A DNA stretch of 64,000 bases from positions 7,966,194 to 8,030,193 of the forward strand of contig CM039192.1 of the NCBI GenBank assembly GCA_008360975.2. The letters run 5' to 3'. The position numbers were made by a program, and so were the translations under genes. A model generated the notes under the pieces. The model saw only the letters and a list, made by a program, of their open reading frames with translations, ran no database searches and was not told the DNA's origin. Positions 15,301 to 30,300 of this stretch are shown one piece after another. Source of the stretch: Lichenostomus cassidix (Eukaryota; Chordata; Aves; Passeriformes; Meliphagidae). How positions within the stretch are numbered: the stretch's first letter is position 1; each line of letters opens with the position of its first letter.

Positions 15301-18300
15301 TTAAGCTTTATTAAAAGCCTATTTTGCCCTTGCTGCTGCAAAGGAAACCAACTCCCTCCTCTCCCCTCCCAAATAAAAGGCCAAAGTCTGCAGACAGACA
15401 TCCTGTAATGTCACCTTAGAAAGAGGTGGCAACCTGACTCATCTTAGTGGAACATGCATGAAGCAGCTTTACTTCAGGTTACAACGAATGAAATACATTG
15501 CTCCCACTGCTGATCCTTGCTTTGAGGCTTTATTAGGAGCAATCCAACAAATCTCCAGTATTCTCTGATTACAAGGGTCTGGTGCAAGAAAGGAAAAGCA
15601 GGGGAAACAGGTGGGCTGGATTTTGATGCTCTAGGCATCATTCCTTTCACAGTCTCCCACTTTGCAGCATTGCTGCATGCAGGAGCCCTCTCTCCTACAG
15701 ACACATACCATGTGATGGGTCAAAAAGATACCATTTAAACAGCCTTTCTACGACACATTTTAATATAACACAAAGAAGAGATTGTATTGTAAGGTCAGAA
15801 CAACAAGAGATGGAGAGTACTGAACTAGATACCACTTACTAAATATTGTTCTTCAATGGCTATTCTAAGCCTACCTCAATTAATAGATTAGTCTGCTGGA
15901 TCGGTAATTTAGGCTATTTAATGATTAGCATTTAGAAGTCCACATTTCTGGGAAGGCTGAAAATGTGCTTGTGATTTACAAAATTACTGCAGGGTCTCTA
16001 GTGGATTATTTGTCAGAGGCAGGTGTTCAGCATTAGCCACATTCTCCCTTCCCTCCCCACATCCAGGTTTAATATCAGCAATGAAATACCAACTGTTCCT
16101 GGAGCATTTACTCTAAAACAGCCCAGCAAGTGCGAGTATTTTTCCCCTTCCCATTTCTAGCCTGCTGCCACACAATATTAAGGCTTTAGGATGATGTATA
16201 TCAACCAACTGGAGCGGGGGAGAAACAGGACCGGAAAGCATCCCAGTAATCTGTGCCCTCCCCACACCCTGGGGAGAGTACCCAAAGCCTGCCATGACAA
16301 GGAACATTCCTCCCCTGCATCCATGCTTGTGGAGGAGGATGGTGCCAGCTGAACAAAACAGATTTGAAGAGGGAAAGAGTGAGTCTACCTCTGTTTGCAG
16401 CTAGCCCCGCCTTTTGCCCAGCCCTTTCCGACTCTGACCCCAAGCTGCTGCTATCTTTCAGGCTTGGGTTGGGATTTCCTCTGGAGCCTGTCAGCAGAGC
16501 TCTTTAAAATGGCAGTCGGAATCCTCACTAAACACTAGACTAACCATCCTTCCTCAAACACTGAGTGCACAGGCTCCAAAACCCTCCTGGAGCCTGCAGT
16601 GTCTGCAAAGCAGGCAGTGAGCATTGCTTCAGCTGGCTCTCAGTGTGGCCCGTTTCATAACACAAAAGGAAGCCTGAATCCCTCAGGGCTCAGATTTTTT
16701 CCAAACTGGGTAAACACACGCAAACACACATTATTTGCATGCACAGCAACTGGGACAAAGGATCTGTGGCCAGGTAGGTGTCTAACTGGTGGTCCAGACA
16801 TGTGGTAACACGTGTGCAATCCTAGAAATCTTGAGCTAAAAGAGACTTATCTCTAGACTGACTGTGCTGCTTCCAAGCCTTGCTTTGAGATTAAAAAGCA
16901 GCCTTTGTTGTTTGGAGTATTACCATTTCAGAAAAAACCCCACCCCTGCTCAGCCCCCCACCCCAAAGGTTTGGTTTGTAACCCTAAACATTGGCGCCTT
17001 AATAACAGAAGGTCAAAGCCCTCCAGTCATTAGGCAGATTATATTTAAGAGCCCTATGTGCAGCTGATCAGAGGCTTATTCCTTAAAGGATTGAAATGGC
17101 AAGCCAGCGCACCTCAGCAAGCAATCTTGTTTAATAGTCAATTAGCAGAGATGTGCTCTCCTGAGCTAAAGATCACTGCAGACAAAAAAAAAAAAAAAAG
17201 AAATGCACCACCATCAGCTTTCCTCCACTTCTGCTATTAAATCAAGCCAGCTGATCTGCTCCTTCTTTAACTACTAAGGCAGCGAAGCAGTTAGAAGTCA
17301 CCCAGCAGTTTTATTCCAACCAGGATGGTAACATTCTTGATAATAAACAATTTTTTTAGACTAGAGGGGGGCTGGATAGACTGAGAAGCCAATAGCAAAC
17401 CCCAGCTTTTTCCAATTCAAAGTCTTGTCTCTGAGCATGTAACTAAACTAGGGCAAGATACAACCCTCCAGCAGCCACTCCCCTTGCAGCTCCAGATACC
17501 TAAACCCCGCATGCAGTGCCATACATCTGGGAGGAGGAAGAGCTAAGCAAAGGCAGATTTGCATAGTGTTGATGTATTAGTACCCGCCACATTACAGCAA
17601 CGGCAGGCCACCTACATCCAGCCACATGTTGGCAGCAAGCAGTGCTGCAAACCAGAGCACACACCCAAGTTTCCCAGGCAGACGGACATCAGTGTAACCA
17701 AGAGCACATGGGAGCTCTTCTCTAGAGCTGCCAACTCCGGCATTCAAAAGCCGAGTCAGCCTCCGCACCCCTCCAGCTGACGTTTGCTTGAAGCCAGGCG
17801 TTGCAGAAAAGGAAGAAAATCAGAAGCAGCATTAATTTGCCTCCTAGTTTCCTATCCTAGCTTAAGCCAGCCAGAGTGGCTGTCCTTTCCTTCCAGCCAT
17901 TAGAGGCAGAAACTTTCTTTTCCTTGCTCCAAACTTGAGGTTCTTCCCTGATCGCTTTCCCTCAAGACTTGAGCTTTAGAAGGAAAATTTGCCAAGTGTT
18001 TGAAGGCTCGGCAGTTCATTCAAAGCTAGCATCACGCCCTCCCACAATCAATCAAATGTGCCACTGGGTGACTCAATTTGCAACAAGAGGCTTGTGCTGG
18101 TTGGTTAAGAGTAGAGCAGAGCTCTTATCCAGAACCCAGCCCAGAGAGTCTGACTGAAAGGTATATGCCACCAAATCAGTGCTCTTCACAGAGTCCCTTT
18201 TATAAGAGTTTGAGCAGAAAAACTAAAGGGTTAAACTGCTCATGGACTCTGAATGACCGTATTGTGGTCACAGACCATGTGAATGACCCTCTAAAATCCT

Positions 18301-21300
18301 CTGTGCTGGAGAAGGTGAAGTGCAATGTCATGCTTCAGAAAAACAGGTTTACTAGTGCAACCATCCAGGCAGCAGCAAGAGCAGAGTATGAAATCAGTCC
18401 ATACTGGCCCAGCAGCAGAACTACAGAATTTTCAGAAAAACACTCTTCTGATACAACATGAAAAACTCACAGACAGTCAATATGAAAGACTCAATATGAA
18501 GGCACATCAAATTAGGGTTCCTCCTTACTTGTGGGTTACCACAAACACCTGTGCTGGCTGACATCTAACCTGGGGACTCCCATTTACCCTCCTGCTTTAA
18601 AGAACAGGGAGAACACAAAGATGCCCAAAGCCTGATAGCTAGCCTGGTGACAGTGTGCAAAGAGAAATTGAAGCTTACTTTCTGCTCTTATCATTGCCAT
18701 GTTGACTCTGTACAGAGGGAACAAAAACAAAGCAAGACTGCCTGAATGCCCTTTCTCAGCAGCAGAGTTAAACAAGACCAATCCTGAATGGCAAAAGACT
18801 CTGAAGTTGCCACTAGAGACGATCATTTTTCACATATACCCTTGCCTGAATGCAGCAACAGGAATAAATTCTGACGGAAGAAAAACTGACAGCTTTTGCC
18901 ATTTAAATATATGCCTAAAGGCACTGCTTAGAAGCGGGATTCTTCAGTTATGAACAAAAACCCCCTTCAGTTTTCTTCTCCCTCGCAGCAAAATCCTACA
19001 GGAGCATCTCCCAGGTGGGGTGATGCTTACCTGAACAGACCCTACTGCGCTCAACTCCACAGAGAACAGAGCAGATGGAAAGTCTGCATCAGTGCAGTCC
19101 CAAGTAGCAACTTCAGAAGGCAAATGTTTATTTTACCTCTTTCCTCTCCTTTGAGTTGAGGCTGGCTTTCCCTACTGGCTTCCTGACCTTGCACATTTGG
19201 TTGAGATGAAGGTGGGAAGCAGCAAGCACTTCTTTCAAACTCAGGAGCAACAAAGGATTGCTGGTGCATGAACACATGAGCAGAGGGGCCAAAGTTACAG
19301 GTGATGGTGTTTTCTAACAGGAAAGGTGACCTGGCAGTATTAACTCTCAGGGTTAAAGCATCACAAGGAATGATGCACTTAAGAAGTGGACAGACACAAC
19401 CCCTCAGTCCTCCACGGGTGTGAGGCACACCCTGCGACTTGGGGAAGAAAACAGCAGTATGCAGAGATGAAGTCACACAGCAAACTCAGAGGCAGAGCCA
19501 ATGTGTACTGGCTCCTAGCTGTGCCTGGCTACCAGGGTCAGCTCCTCTTCACCTTGCACTTCTTTCCTTTGGATTGTACACTACCTGTATGTACAGCTTG
19601 GCTGAGAAAGCCTGGCTGTGTCATGGAAGTGGTGGTAACTCACCTGCCTGTAATCCAGATCAAGGATTTTTATCACTGTGCCTTGATCCCTTTGCTTTTT
19701 TAGCTTATCCAGTTGTAACAGCCTCAGGGCCTGAAGGCAAGATCAGACAAATAACAAAGGGCACTTCTAGCTGCAGGGTTTCCCCCAGGCCTTCACTCTG
19801 CATGGGGTGGCTGCACCCAGAGCCACCTCGAAAACCCAAGCTGGTTTGGAGCACCCCAGCAGCAGGATGCACAGATTCACTCTGCTTCCCCAAAGCTACA
19901 TGGTGCCTGGGCTGCTCAGCATCTCCATTACTCTCCAGACATGCTGCCTTTGCCTCATGTCCTCCTCAACCACATCATGTGCATCTAGTGATACAGAGGG
20001 TGCTGGGTCTGGTGTGTCCCGCTCTCCCCCACATCCCCAAGTCTATGGATCACGAAGTCAAAGTTTTCTATGTCCAGTTAAGCTACTAACAAAGCAAGCA
20101 CCCTAAGACACTGGGAAAGTCTGTTACGCCACACACAACACTCTCACCATCAAATCCTCTTCAAGCAACTTCATCACTTGTTTCAACCTGCTGACATAAT
20201 GATGAATGGCTGGCAGGAGGACATTAAACATGGTTTCAGGCTGCTCTTGAGAAGGTTGTGTGGGAACAGCTCACACCCGTCTCCTGAGCACACACTGGGG
20301 AGAGTGCAGTCTATGCACTACTAATTTCTGAGATCATGCAGCTACAGCAAGTGGAGCATCTTTGCTCCTGGCATATGTGTCTGCCTTAAAGGGGATATGA
20401 AAGCTGCTGGCTTTGTTTTACAATGGGATCCATGCCTTTCACCCCCCTTCCCACAGGTTTAAATACAGACAGCTCAAAGACCTTCTCCAAACTCTTTTCC
20501 TTGCTTCTCCAAACTCTTTTCCTTGCTTCTTTCTTTGAGTTTACGACAAGGTTAATCTGGTCCTCCCTGATTTTGCCAGATGATTTTCTGGAGATCCCAA
20601 GGATGACTATGTTTTTGATTGAAGGGCTGGAACATCACAAGGCTAATGAAGAGGTCCTTTTCCCAAAAAGTGTTTGATAGTCAGCAGAGAAAGCAAAAGC
20701 AAGAGACTACAGGAATCTTTCAGTGCTTCTTGCATTACATCCTCCCCTTTGTTGTTCATATTTAAAGCGTGCAAAGGCCCATATATTTAGTTCCCTGAAT
20801 GTTGCTTGGTCTCCTGCATTGCAAGCAAGGCTATGTCATGAGAACTCCAGCACAGCACATCCTTACCCATCAATTTTGGGAAACGGGGCTGGGCTGTGGT
20901 AAGCAGTAGACCAAGAGGAACATTGTTTTATTCCCTGTAGGATCTCCATATGCTTCCCTACCCCCACACCATTTGGAGGAAGCAGCAGGGAAAAGAGGAG
21001 CATGTTAGACACTTTAGTCTTTGGTCTTTTTCATAGCTGCAAATACAAGTTTCTTATTAAAAGATAAAGAAAAACCCTTTCATCCTCTACACCCTGACCT
21101 AATCTTTAAATATCCAGTGAAATATAAGTAATTGAGAGATGCCTTTAGCAGCTGTGGGCTCAGTCATCCCTTTCATGTATGTAGGCAGAAGATGACTAGG
21201 ACTAAGGGTTGCTTAACTTAAAACTGACATAGTGTGATCGCTGTGCCTGATGAATATTAAAAGCAGTGACAAGACTGACATTATCTAGCTACACTGTAGC

Positions 21301-24300
21301 TTCTACTTTTTTTTCTATTTAAATCCTCCATTCCTCAGTTCTTACTGCAAGGATCTGGGTCAGGAAAATACAGCTCAGACTGACAACTTCCAGAAGTGCC
21401 TGCTAAAGCCCAGCTTGTAGTGTGCCAAACTTAAGACACTTAAAAGAGCTCAGCTTACAAAGCAACACAATTTCCTGAGAACAAACATGAATAAAAACAC
21501 TGCTTGTGTATCATGTGCTGTGCACACGTTTGACGTTTCAAAGAGGCACCCCTTGATTTTATTTTCTAAATGTTTGGCAACATTGCTAAGTCCTTCTTCA
21601 CCTTCACAATCAGCTCTGTTCTCTCACAAGGGACTGCAGAGAGGCAGTAACGAACTGGAGCTCTCCCACATGCTCTAGGGACCACATTAGCTACAGTTTC
21701 TGCTCCCAGCGATGACAGATGTTTTCCTGAATGTGTAGCATTCATTTTTTTCCCCTAAAGAAATGTCTTAAAAGCTGCTAAGTGGCTCTAACTGAATGAG
21801 TGGTGGTTAAACAAGGGCATAAGACAGAACAAGCAAGTTGCCAAAATGCTTTCTCTCTTTAAATAGGAGAAAGCACCAGTGCCTGCACAGACTTGCTCCA
21901 ATGCCCAAATTGCTCTCACCACGAATATGTACCTTATTTCTAGCTCCAGCTCTTTCAGTCACTGCTTACAGCTGCTTCTTGGTGGGCTGGGTTAAACAGT
22001 ACCTCCTTCAACTGAGAATTACATCCTTGTGCTGAAAACTACAGGCTAAGGTCAAGTCCTGATTCCTCCTACCCCAAAAGCTGTACCTCAGCTCTCATGT
22101 TAATCAGAGCCACCACATGACTCAAAAACTCGTTATATTTTGTAGGGGAGGTGGGAACTGTTTCCAAGCAACAGGACTAAAACCTTGGGCTGCCCAAGGT
22201 CACAGAGGATATCTCTACTGAGAAGCACAGTTAGGCACTTGTGCAGCTGCTGCCCCGAACTCCACAGAGAGCATACAAAGCCTCCTGGGGAATCCCCTTC
22301 TACGTTAAATGTGGGCCAGCTGGTTGCTCTGCAGCTGTAGAACAAACCCAAGCATAGCTCTGCTCTGGGCTGACAGCCTCATCTCTTCTGCAGCAAGGAT
22401 GAAGGCAGCAACAGCACTGCTTGGGTCTGCAAGGCAGAGATGTTCTCCTCCAGCTCCCGGGGTTTCCCTTCTCCACTATCCTCACCCCACAGTGATGCAC
22501 AAGCATTGTTGTCAGGCTAGTCCCACACAGCCATTAAGCCTCAGCATTGCTCTGGACTCACCTCTTCAGGCTGTCTTACAGTATCTATTTGATCATTACA
22601 GCTCCAGAGGGGCAGGGACTCAATTCTTGCTACCTCTTTCCCCTCTCCCGGCTGTCTTACAGTATCTATTTGATCATTACAGCTCCAGAGGGGCAGGGAC
22701 TCAATTCTTGCTACCTCTTTCCCCTCTCCCGGCTGGCTTACAGTATCTATTTGATCATTACAGCTCCAGAGGGGCAGGGACTCAGTTCTTGCTACCTCTT
22801 TCCCCTCTCCCTGTCCTTCAGAGGAAAGAGACATTTGCTATCAGTCAACTAAGAACAGTGCTTTCATCAGCAGATGCTCTCCTTCAGCATCTTGTCATTA
22901 CAGTTTTTCCACTTAAATCTTTCTGAAGTTAGAAGATGCTTGCTGAAAGCTGATGGTCAAGAGCTCGTACAGCAAAATTGAGCTTGGCCCGGCCCCTTTG
23001 TAAGTGGTTTTACTGTACATGGAAAAAGGTACGAAAGCCCTGCACGGGGCATAAACAAGCTGACTGTACATAATGGACATTGTTAGGTGTCTGAATAGGT
23101 CACTGACTCAAAGGAAAGTTCAGCTCCACAATGCAGGTCTTGAGCTCTTAATACAAGTAGAAAGCATCCCTGTGCATTCACACCCCATGCATTCAGCGCA
23201 GCTGGATCTTTTTGTATTTCTCACTGTCCATTTCCTCCTGAATTTCCCTAGTTTCCTTCCATTCGTATTATGAGCCTTTGTTCTTTCTCTGCCCTCTTCC
23301 TCCTTCTATTTTGAAGTGTACAGATGGAGTCTAAGGGTGGGGAAGCAAGCAGAGTCACAGCATACTAGAAAAACAACTTTCGCAGCTTAGTAAAAATAGG
23401 ATAAACCAACTCTAGCACTGTATGGAAGCAGTGACCCCTGTTGCAAGAGACAGAACCCTGCCAAACTGCAGCTACAAAGAATTTTGTATGTTAAGAAGTT
23501 AAAAATAGGGCCCTTCATGGAATGATTTCATCCTAGCATTTGTTAGTTGTTCAACCCTCACACATGAGGCTTTGCACCAGGACACGCATCGTCCATCACG
23601 GTGGATGCGCATGCAGTAATAGGACAAGGGACAATGGCTCTAAACTGAAAGAAAGGAGGTTCAGATTAGTTACTAGGAAGAAATCCCTCACTGTGAGGGT
23701 GGAAAGGCATTGGCACAGCTTGCCTTGGGAAACTGTGGATGTCCCATCTCTGAAAGTGTTCAAGGCCAGTTTGGGTGGGGGTTGGAGGAGCCTGGTCTAG
23801 TGGATGGTGTCCTGCCTATGGCAGGGGCATTGGATAAGATCATCCCTTCAAGATCCTTTCCAATGCAATCCATTCTAGGATTCTAAGAATATTCTTCTTC
23901 CCATCAACAGGTCTTGAAGTATGACAAGCATTTATATAGTACAGTTCAACTCTGAACATGGCTTGAGACATCCTGAGCAACCAGTCTGAGTGTCCCTATA
24001 GTCTTCCAGCACAGAAGGAAGGTATTTCCACAGTGACAGCCTGGGTTTGGGTCTGACCCTGATGAGCTGTTCCTTTGGACTCAGACAAGTCAGACTGCCC
24101 ACTAACAAGATGAATTTTGTAAGATGTGCCTGCTGTGAAGAACAAACCCAGAAGCTGGGTCACTGATGTACAGCTGAGAAGCACAAGCTGAGAGAGGTAT
24201 TCACCTCTAAGGACAGAGCCAGGCAAGTGCTCAGAAGTTGTCTAGTTGTTATCGGCAACCCTTTGCTCTGGATTTCACAATTAGGAGTGCCCCCCCACTG

Positions 24301-27300
24301 ATATCCAAAACACCCTGTGATCTCAGGGCTGCTCTGGGACCAGGGTAGGTCTTGCCCCAACAGAACAGCGCAGACAAGCTTCATATGTTTTGTACAAGTT
24401 TTCTACAGCTCATCCTTCTGAATTTTCTAAGACAACCTGCATGCATTAAAACCACCATCAGGACTTCTGCAGCACTTGAGACTACCCGAGCTGTCAGCTC
24501 TTTCAGTGATAATAATCACCTGTCAAAAATGCAGATCAAACTGGAGAAGAAATAAGGGTTAAAAGGAAAAGCATCAATAAAGTACCTCGAGTCAAGGCAA
24601 TCAAGAGACTGAATTCAGCTGCTTTGGTAAGTATCTTTTAATTCAACATGTTCCTCCTCTAGTGCAGGGGCCTTAGCGTGACTCTACATAGTTTTGTGCC
24701 TGTGGCTTTAAATTTGCTAATAAATAGCCTATGCACTCATACACATGATGGACGTGGGGGAGGGAGAAAAGAGAAAGATTTTAGATTACAACAAAACCAG
24801 CATTTGTCACTTGCTTTAGTTGGAGTGAGAGGCAGTTTCCAGGCTCTTGGACTAAGGAAGAATATTTTCTGTTCCACTCCTGATGTGCTTGGCTGCCTTA
24901 TACCAAAACCTGTTTTAAATCCACTAATGAAACTAGGATGAGTCTACGTAAATTCTTAATACCTCAATGGAAAAAGGGCACTTGAGCATATTTCTGGAAA
25001 AAACAAACACCCCAAATTCCCACCACCATCACATGACACACTGCTCTCTGGCCAGCTCCCTCCTCAAAATCCACTTTCTCCCTGGAATATCACCCCAAGT
25101 TGTCACTGATTGCCTTATGGAGAACACAGGAACTTGATGAGATTTGCTTTTCTCTTTGCAGTGGCTTCTCCAGCATTGCTGCCATGTTTGCATCGAGGTT
25201 CATATGCAGTGGAGAGACACATGGATCAGGTTTTGACACTCATCTGCTCTGGGGTCATGAGTGGATCTGCTCCAGCTAGTAAGGATAATGAAAATGATAA
25301 CCAAGTCCTTTTAACTCCTGTACTGCCCTGTGCCTGCTCTAAAGTGACCTACCCAGCACCACATCCACTGCCCCTCTCCTCAAAAGAGCATGAGCTGAAA
25401 GCCTTCAAGGACAGGAGCCACTGTAGGTAGCAACACAGGCTGAACCTAGGACAGAGCCTTTCTCCAGAGATCTGGAGATGTCAAATCCTTCTTACAGAGA
25501 AATGAGAATTATTCCAGCATTTGAAAAGAAAATCCTCTTTCCCAGAGTGTTAAGGCACTACTAGACTACATTTTTAAAAAAAACTAAGTTAAAGGACACA
25601 GCAACAGTTAATAAAATGGGCAGTAGTATTTTTTGGCAGAAGTAGTTTAAGGCTAACCTCCTGTTCCATGAACAGTGGCAGCCTAAATGGGAAGAATCGC
25701 TGAGTCAGCTTTTGCTTTGGACTTCACAATGCGCTCTATGTTTTCCAGCAGGCTCTAATCTACTAGGGAAAGACGAAGTGGGGGGAAGGGGGCAAACATA
25801 AGAGCTTTGAAGAAACGTGGAAAGAAATATATGGAATTCAAATCTCTGCTTAATTAAAAAGCTGAAGAAAAGGGTATCATGACATCTGTGAATGAGCTCT
25901 GACTGCTAAGACCACAGGCACCAGCAGCTGTATGTATGTGACTCCAGAGATGCTGCACTAGGACATGAACTATTTATTCTTGCAACTCTATGCAACAGCA
26001 GACGATAATCCTAATATCCTACTATTAGGTTATCCTAACAGTAACCTTAACACACATACAGAGAGAGCAGCTTTCAAAACAGGAGATAGCAAGTGAGCTG
26101 TTGTCCAAAGGGCCTGGTTTATCCAGGACCTTGCCTCGACCACTGCCCTAGAGCACATACCTAAGAGAAGAAAGCGGTCCTTCCCTGGTACATGTTTCCT
26201 GCCTTGAGAAAACAACCTCATTTTGGAAAGATTAAGTTCTTTAACTAAGAATTAAGTTCCTTCACAATTTAAATCTATCCATGTCTTCCATGACACTGTC
26301 TCCAGCACTCAGCTGTTGCAGGGCTGTTTTAGCATGCGATGCTGGCAGTCAGGCTAGTTTCAACTAAGTGCACTGAAATAGCTCAGCAAAAAGATCCAAC
26401 GACCATGGATGTGAGAGGAATAGTCGGAATACAACAGTCAGTGGCTAGATCATCTGGCAGACGCTGCAGGAGCCTGAGCCTGAAAGAAGTGTCACGCAAA
26501 GGACCATGCTGTTAACAGTATCTTTTGCAAATCGTCATGAAAACCTTTTATATTTAAATAAAGGACTTGGCAGAGAAAGATCACTTCCTCTCATTTACTC
26601 TCTCCACATTGAGCGAAACTTCAGTTGAATTAAGAGACTGGGTTGCTATTCCCCTCCCTGTCCCCTGCAGACTCTCAGAGGTGTTATCTTTTTACATGAA
26701 GACAGTTATCCTAAATTTTTATAAGCTTGCTTTTCCTTTACCAACTAACCATGCTGAGGTGCTCAAACTCGACTGAGGTGCTCGACAGGGCAGAGTGTAC
26801 ACAACTGGCATACACACTAACTCATGACAATGTGCTCCCAGGCTGCTCCCTGATGTGTCAGGTGCTGAAATCCCTCTGGCACAGTACAAAAGTGGAGTTC
26901 CTCCTGCACAGCTTTACCTTGCCCAGAGGAGTTCCAGTTGTGCTGGGATGTTCTCTGCTACCCTCATCAACAGTTACCCCTTTGTTTTGAAGGTTTTTTG
27001 CAGCAAGAACTACATTCTACATTGGAACAGCCTGCAAAAATTAAATAAGGAGCAACTATTACTCATGTCGTAGACTACGCTTATTACAACCAGTTAATGT
27101 AAAAGCCAGAAAGTACCCTACAGCCAGCTCCCCACCTTCACAGCAGCAGGGGAGGAAGTGGAGCTGCAATGGCCAAAGTGTCAGACCTCCACTCACCGCT
27201 GTGCAGCTGGCCTGGGTGCCTCAACAGGCACTGCCCAGCAAATCCCACTCGGAGAGCTGATTAGACCACGCACAGGAAGGCACAAAGCCAGCTCAGATGT

Positions 27301-30300
27301 GAAAGCAGCACAGGTCATCCTGCACAAAGCTCTGCTTTGCTAGCAAGCTCTCTGAGAACTGGCAGGTATGCTCTGCATGGAGCCAGCTCAGGAGTCTGCA
27401 GGCCTCTTAAAATTTATTCACAAGCTGTGATGGGGAAGAGGCAAGGGCACATGCAGGAACCCTAGTGTGTCTGACTGTGCATTACCTCCACACATAGCTC
27501 AAAGTCCTAAAAGGAGTGGAGAGATGAGAACAACATTCAAAGTTGCTTTAAAAAGTTTCTCAGCCCTGAGCATGCCTTCTGGATGACTGTTCAACTTGAT
27601 TAGTTCAAGAACCACACAGCAGAAGTACTTGATACTCTCTGAACTGAGGCTCTAGAGATGATGATGACCTACCACATCCAACTCATCAAGCCTTGAGCAT
27701 TTCCAAGGAACAGGGTCTTCACCTCTTCCTCCACAGCAATCAATCCATAGGTGCCTAAGTTTCTAGGCAGCTGCTTTCTTTTTAGTTACATCACAAATCA
27801 AAGTAAATAAAAAAACTGTCAGGGGCCTCTTCCAAAGACTCAGACTGAATCTCTTCTTTCCCATTTTCAGCCCCATAGCCGCAGACCCAAGAGGACTCCA
27901 TCCGTTATTTCTCCATCCGAAGCATGTCATCACTTTGCAAAGCTCTTTCTTTTATTTTGCACACTACTGAATCCCCCACGGCATTCAGCATAATCTCTGA
28001 GCTGAAGCTTCAAGGCTCCCAGATTGTCACAGCCACAGCCCTGTTATATTGGTATCAATATTTAAAACCAAGAGGCCTCTTCCTCCAACACAATCTGCAT
28101 TTCCAGGTTGATCACAAACAGTAAAAAATTCATGCATGTATGTTTGGCTCAAGGTGCACATATGAAAGCAGATTCACTCATGCATCAACCAGACAGCTGA
28201 CATCCATCCTGACATTTATCTCCATGGATGAGGAAAGATTAATCACTCACAGCTATACAGCTCGGGAGTTTGCCCTTGGTCAAGTCAGTAAATGACATAA
28301 ATCAGCCCCTGTGCATCCTCGAATTCAGAGACAGACACCTAGAGAGAGCTGGAGAGCAATAGGAGCAGTGGCAATCTTCCACATGGAACAGGCATAAACA
28401 CAACCATGTCCTAGTTGACACCTAAATAAAACCTACAAAAGCAGAGCTCAAGAAATTTGCTGTATTCTGGGAAGTTCTGGCACATTTTAACTGTTTCAAA
28501 CTATTTGTTCAACAATTAGTTGCTACCATTAATTAAGCTCAAAGAAAGGGAGGATTCTTCATTTGCTGAGGTCTTCAACTTAAAATTAGCTGCAATTCTT
28601 TACCAGAGTGGCTGATAAAAGTCACTAGTTTGGCACAGGAGTGGCTGGGGAGAAGTGTGCCATGCAGAAGCTGAGGCAGACAGTAGTTGACTACTACTGT
28701 CAAGGAGCTAGTTTCAGGCCCACCACACTGGGCATGCCCAGTTCAGACAGGATTTTGGAGTTTTGTCTTTATTTTTTTTGTGTTATTGAAAACATTTTTT
28801 CATGTACAACCACACTTTTCACCTAAAAGCAGCAGTATTTAGCCTAGCAGTGACAAAGACTGCACAGGAAGCAAGTACTACAAGAAGGGCAATCCAGAAG
28901 CTCAGGGACAGCCTCAGATATGGGAAATACATCCACCAGGCTTGCCAGATAACCTCAGGCATGCTAGCCTGTGAGTGCCTTCACTTCTCCGTTTAACAGC
29001 CAGAATGAATGAAAACAATAACCACAGCACAGTGATGAGGACCAGGCAAAGGAGATTTCTAGGTGGTACATTAACAGGACAGTTGGTCCCAAATATTGTC
29101 ACCCATTCCAGCAAAGGTTTTGGTACCTGCATCACAAACCCACTGGTTCTGGCTCAAATTGCCTAGAAAATGGTGCTAAAGCCTAGAGTCCCTCGTGGAA
29201 AACACAGCTCCGGACAAAGAAAGGACACTGAAGGTTTGCATTTTTTCCTTCTTACTCAAAAAACACAGCAGCAGTGAGAGGCCAGGGTGGGCTCATGAAG
29301 GCGCTGTGTTCCAACACAGCTGTACATGCTGCCCAAAGCTGCTTCAGGCTGAGATGTTTGTGATGGTTTAGTCTGCCAGTGTGGACAAAACTGGACAGCA
29401 CTCAAAGCCTTCCTTTTATTTCAAGAACAGATCTGACTCCAAATAGTCTAGTGTGACACCTGCCACTGAGTCACACACTTGTAAAAGATTACTTCAGTAG
29501 CTAAGGACAAAGCAGCACGAATACCTACTGACCTATCACAACATGAGCAGGGCAGGTTCTGGAGCAGGAAGGTATGAAAGCTGACCAGAGGATCCCTGTG
29601 CCATGCAGAGACAGGAAAGCTCTTCTTGTAACAGCAGTGCTACCTACTTCCCATCCAGCCTGCCTAGTGCTAAAGGAAGGAGGCAGCAGGAAACTTTTTT
29701 CCAGGAGACATTTGTTTGTAACAAAGGAAGTAGAAGACAGACAGCTCTGTAGTGTCCTTCAGCAGCTATGACCAACAAACCTCTTATTAATATTCACCAG
29801 CAAACTTTTACTTCCAAAGGCTTTGAGCAAAGTCAGGATGAAAAACCCTGCCTATTTGTTTGAGTGCAGGTATTCTATCCCCGTAAAAGATCCCAACCCT
29901 GCCCTGCAATCACAACACAGACCACAGGAAAGCTGCTAAGCACTCTGACTGTCCCACAGGACCTGTAAAACTGCTGCTATACTAGGCCTTCAAAAGATTC
30001 TTAAGGGCCCTTGTTAAACACAGGGGCCATGAAACGATAAAGCGAGGATGGAGACAGCTATCCTGTACAGTCTTCAAAGTCAGCCCAAAGCATGACCTGT
30101 TTTGTGCTGATCTGTTTGCAGGGGCCATGTAATTCTTGAGAAGTGTTTTTGTTTCCAAAACAAATGCTACACACTCTTCTTTGACTTGGAAAAGTAGAAA
30201 AAAATCTTTCCCAGTGCAAACAGCCAAACAGTGCTGGCGAGGCTCACAAATGCACGCATGTGAGCGGGGAAGGAAATGGAGAGCCGTTCCAGCTTTCCAA

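Noticed and set aside
19439..20089. 216-codon plus-strand open frame in CFDP1 intron 5
   Set aside because: Its composition looks random (Cys/Pro/Leu/Ser-rich). There is no recognisable domain and overlapping frames are equally open.
20195..20290. Possible C/D-box snoRNA (AATGATGA followed by CTGA about 85 bases later)
   Set aside because: No terminal stem or internal C'/D' boxes; box motifs this short occur by chance.
22569..22811. Direct repeats considered as a CRISPR-like array
   Set aside because: The units are contiguous with no unique spacers, and the genome is clearly vertebrate.
22309..22926. 205-codon plus-strand open frame and the 97-codon minus-strand frame with internal protein repeats
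   Set aside because: Both are produced by the 3 x 81 bp tandem repeat, whose period is a multiple of three. There is no homology, splice context or start context.
23540..23800. 86-codon plus-strand open frame resembling a protein with [14 protein letters not shown]
   Set aside because: This is the familiar translation of a CR1 LINE 3' end, not a host gene.
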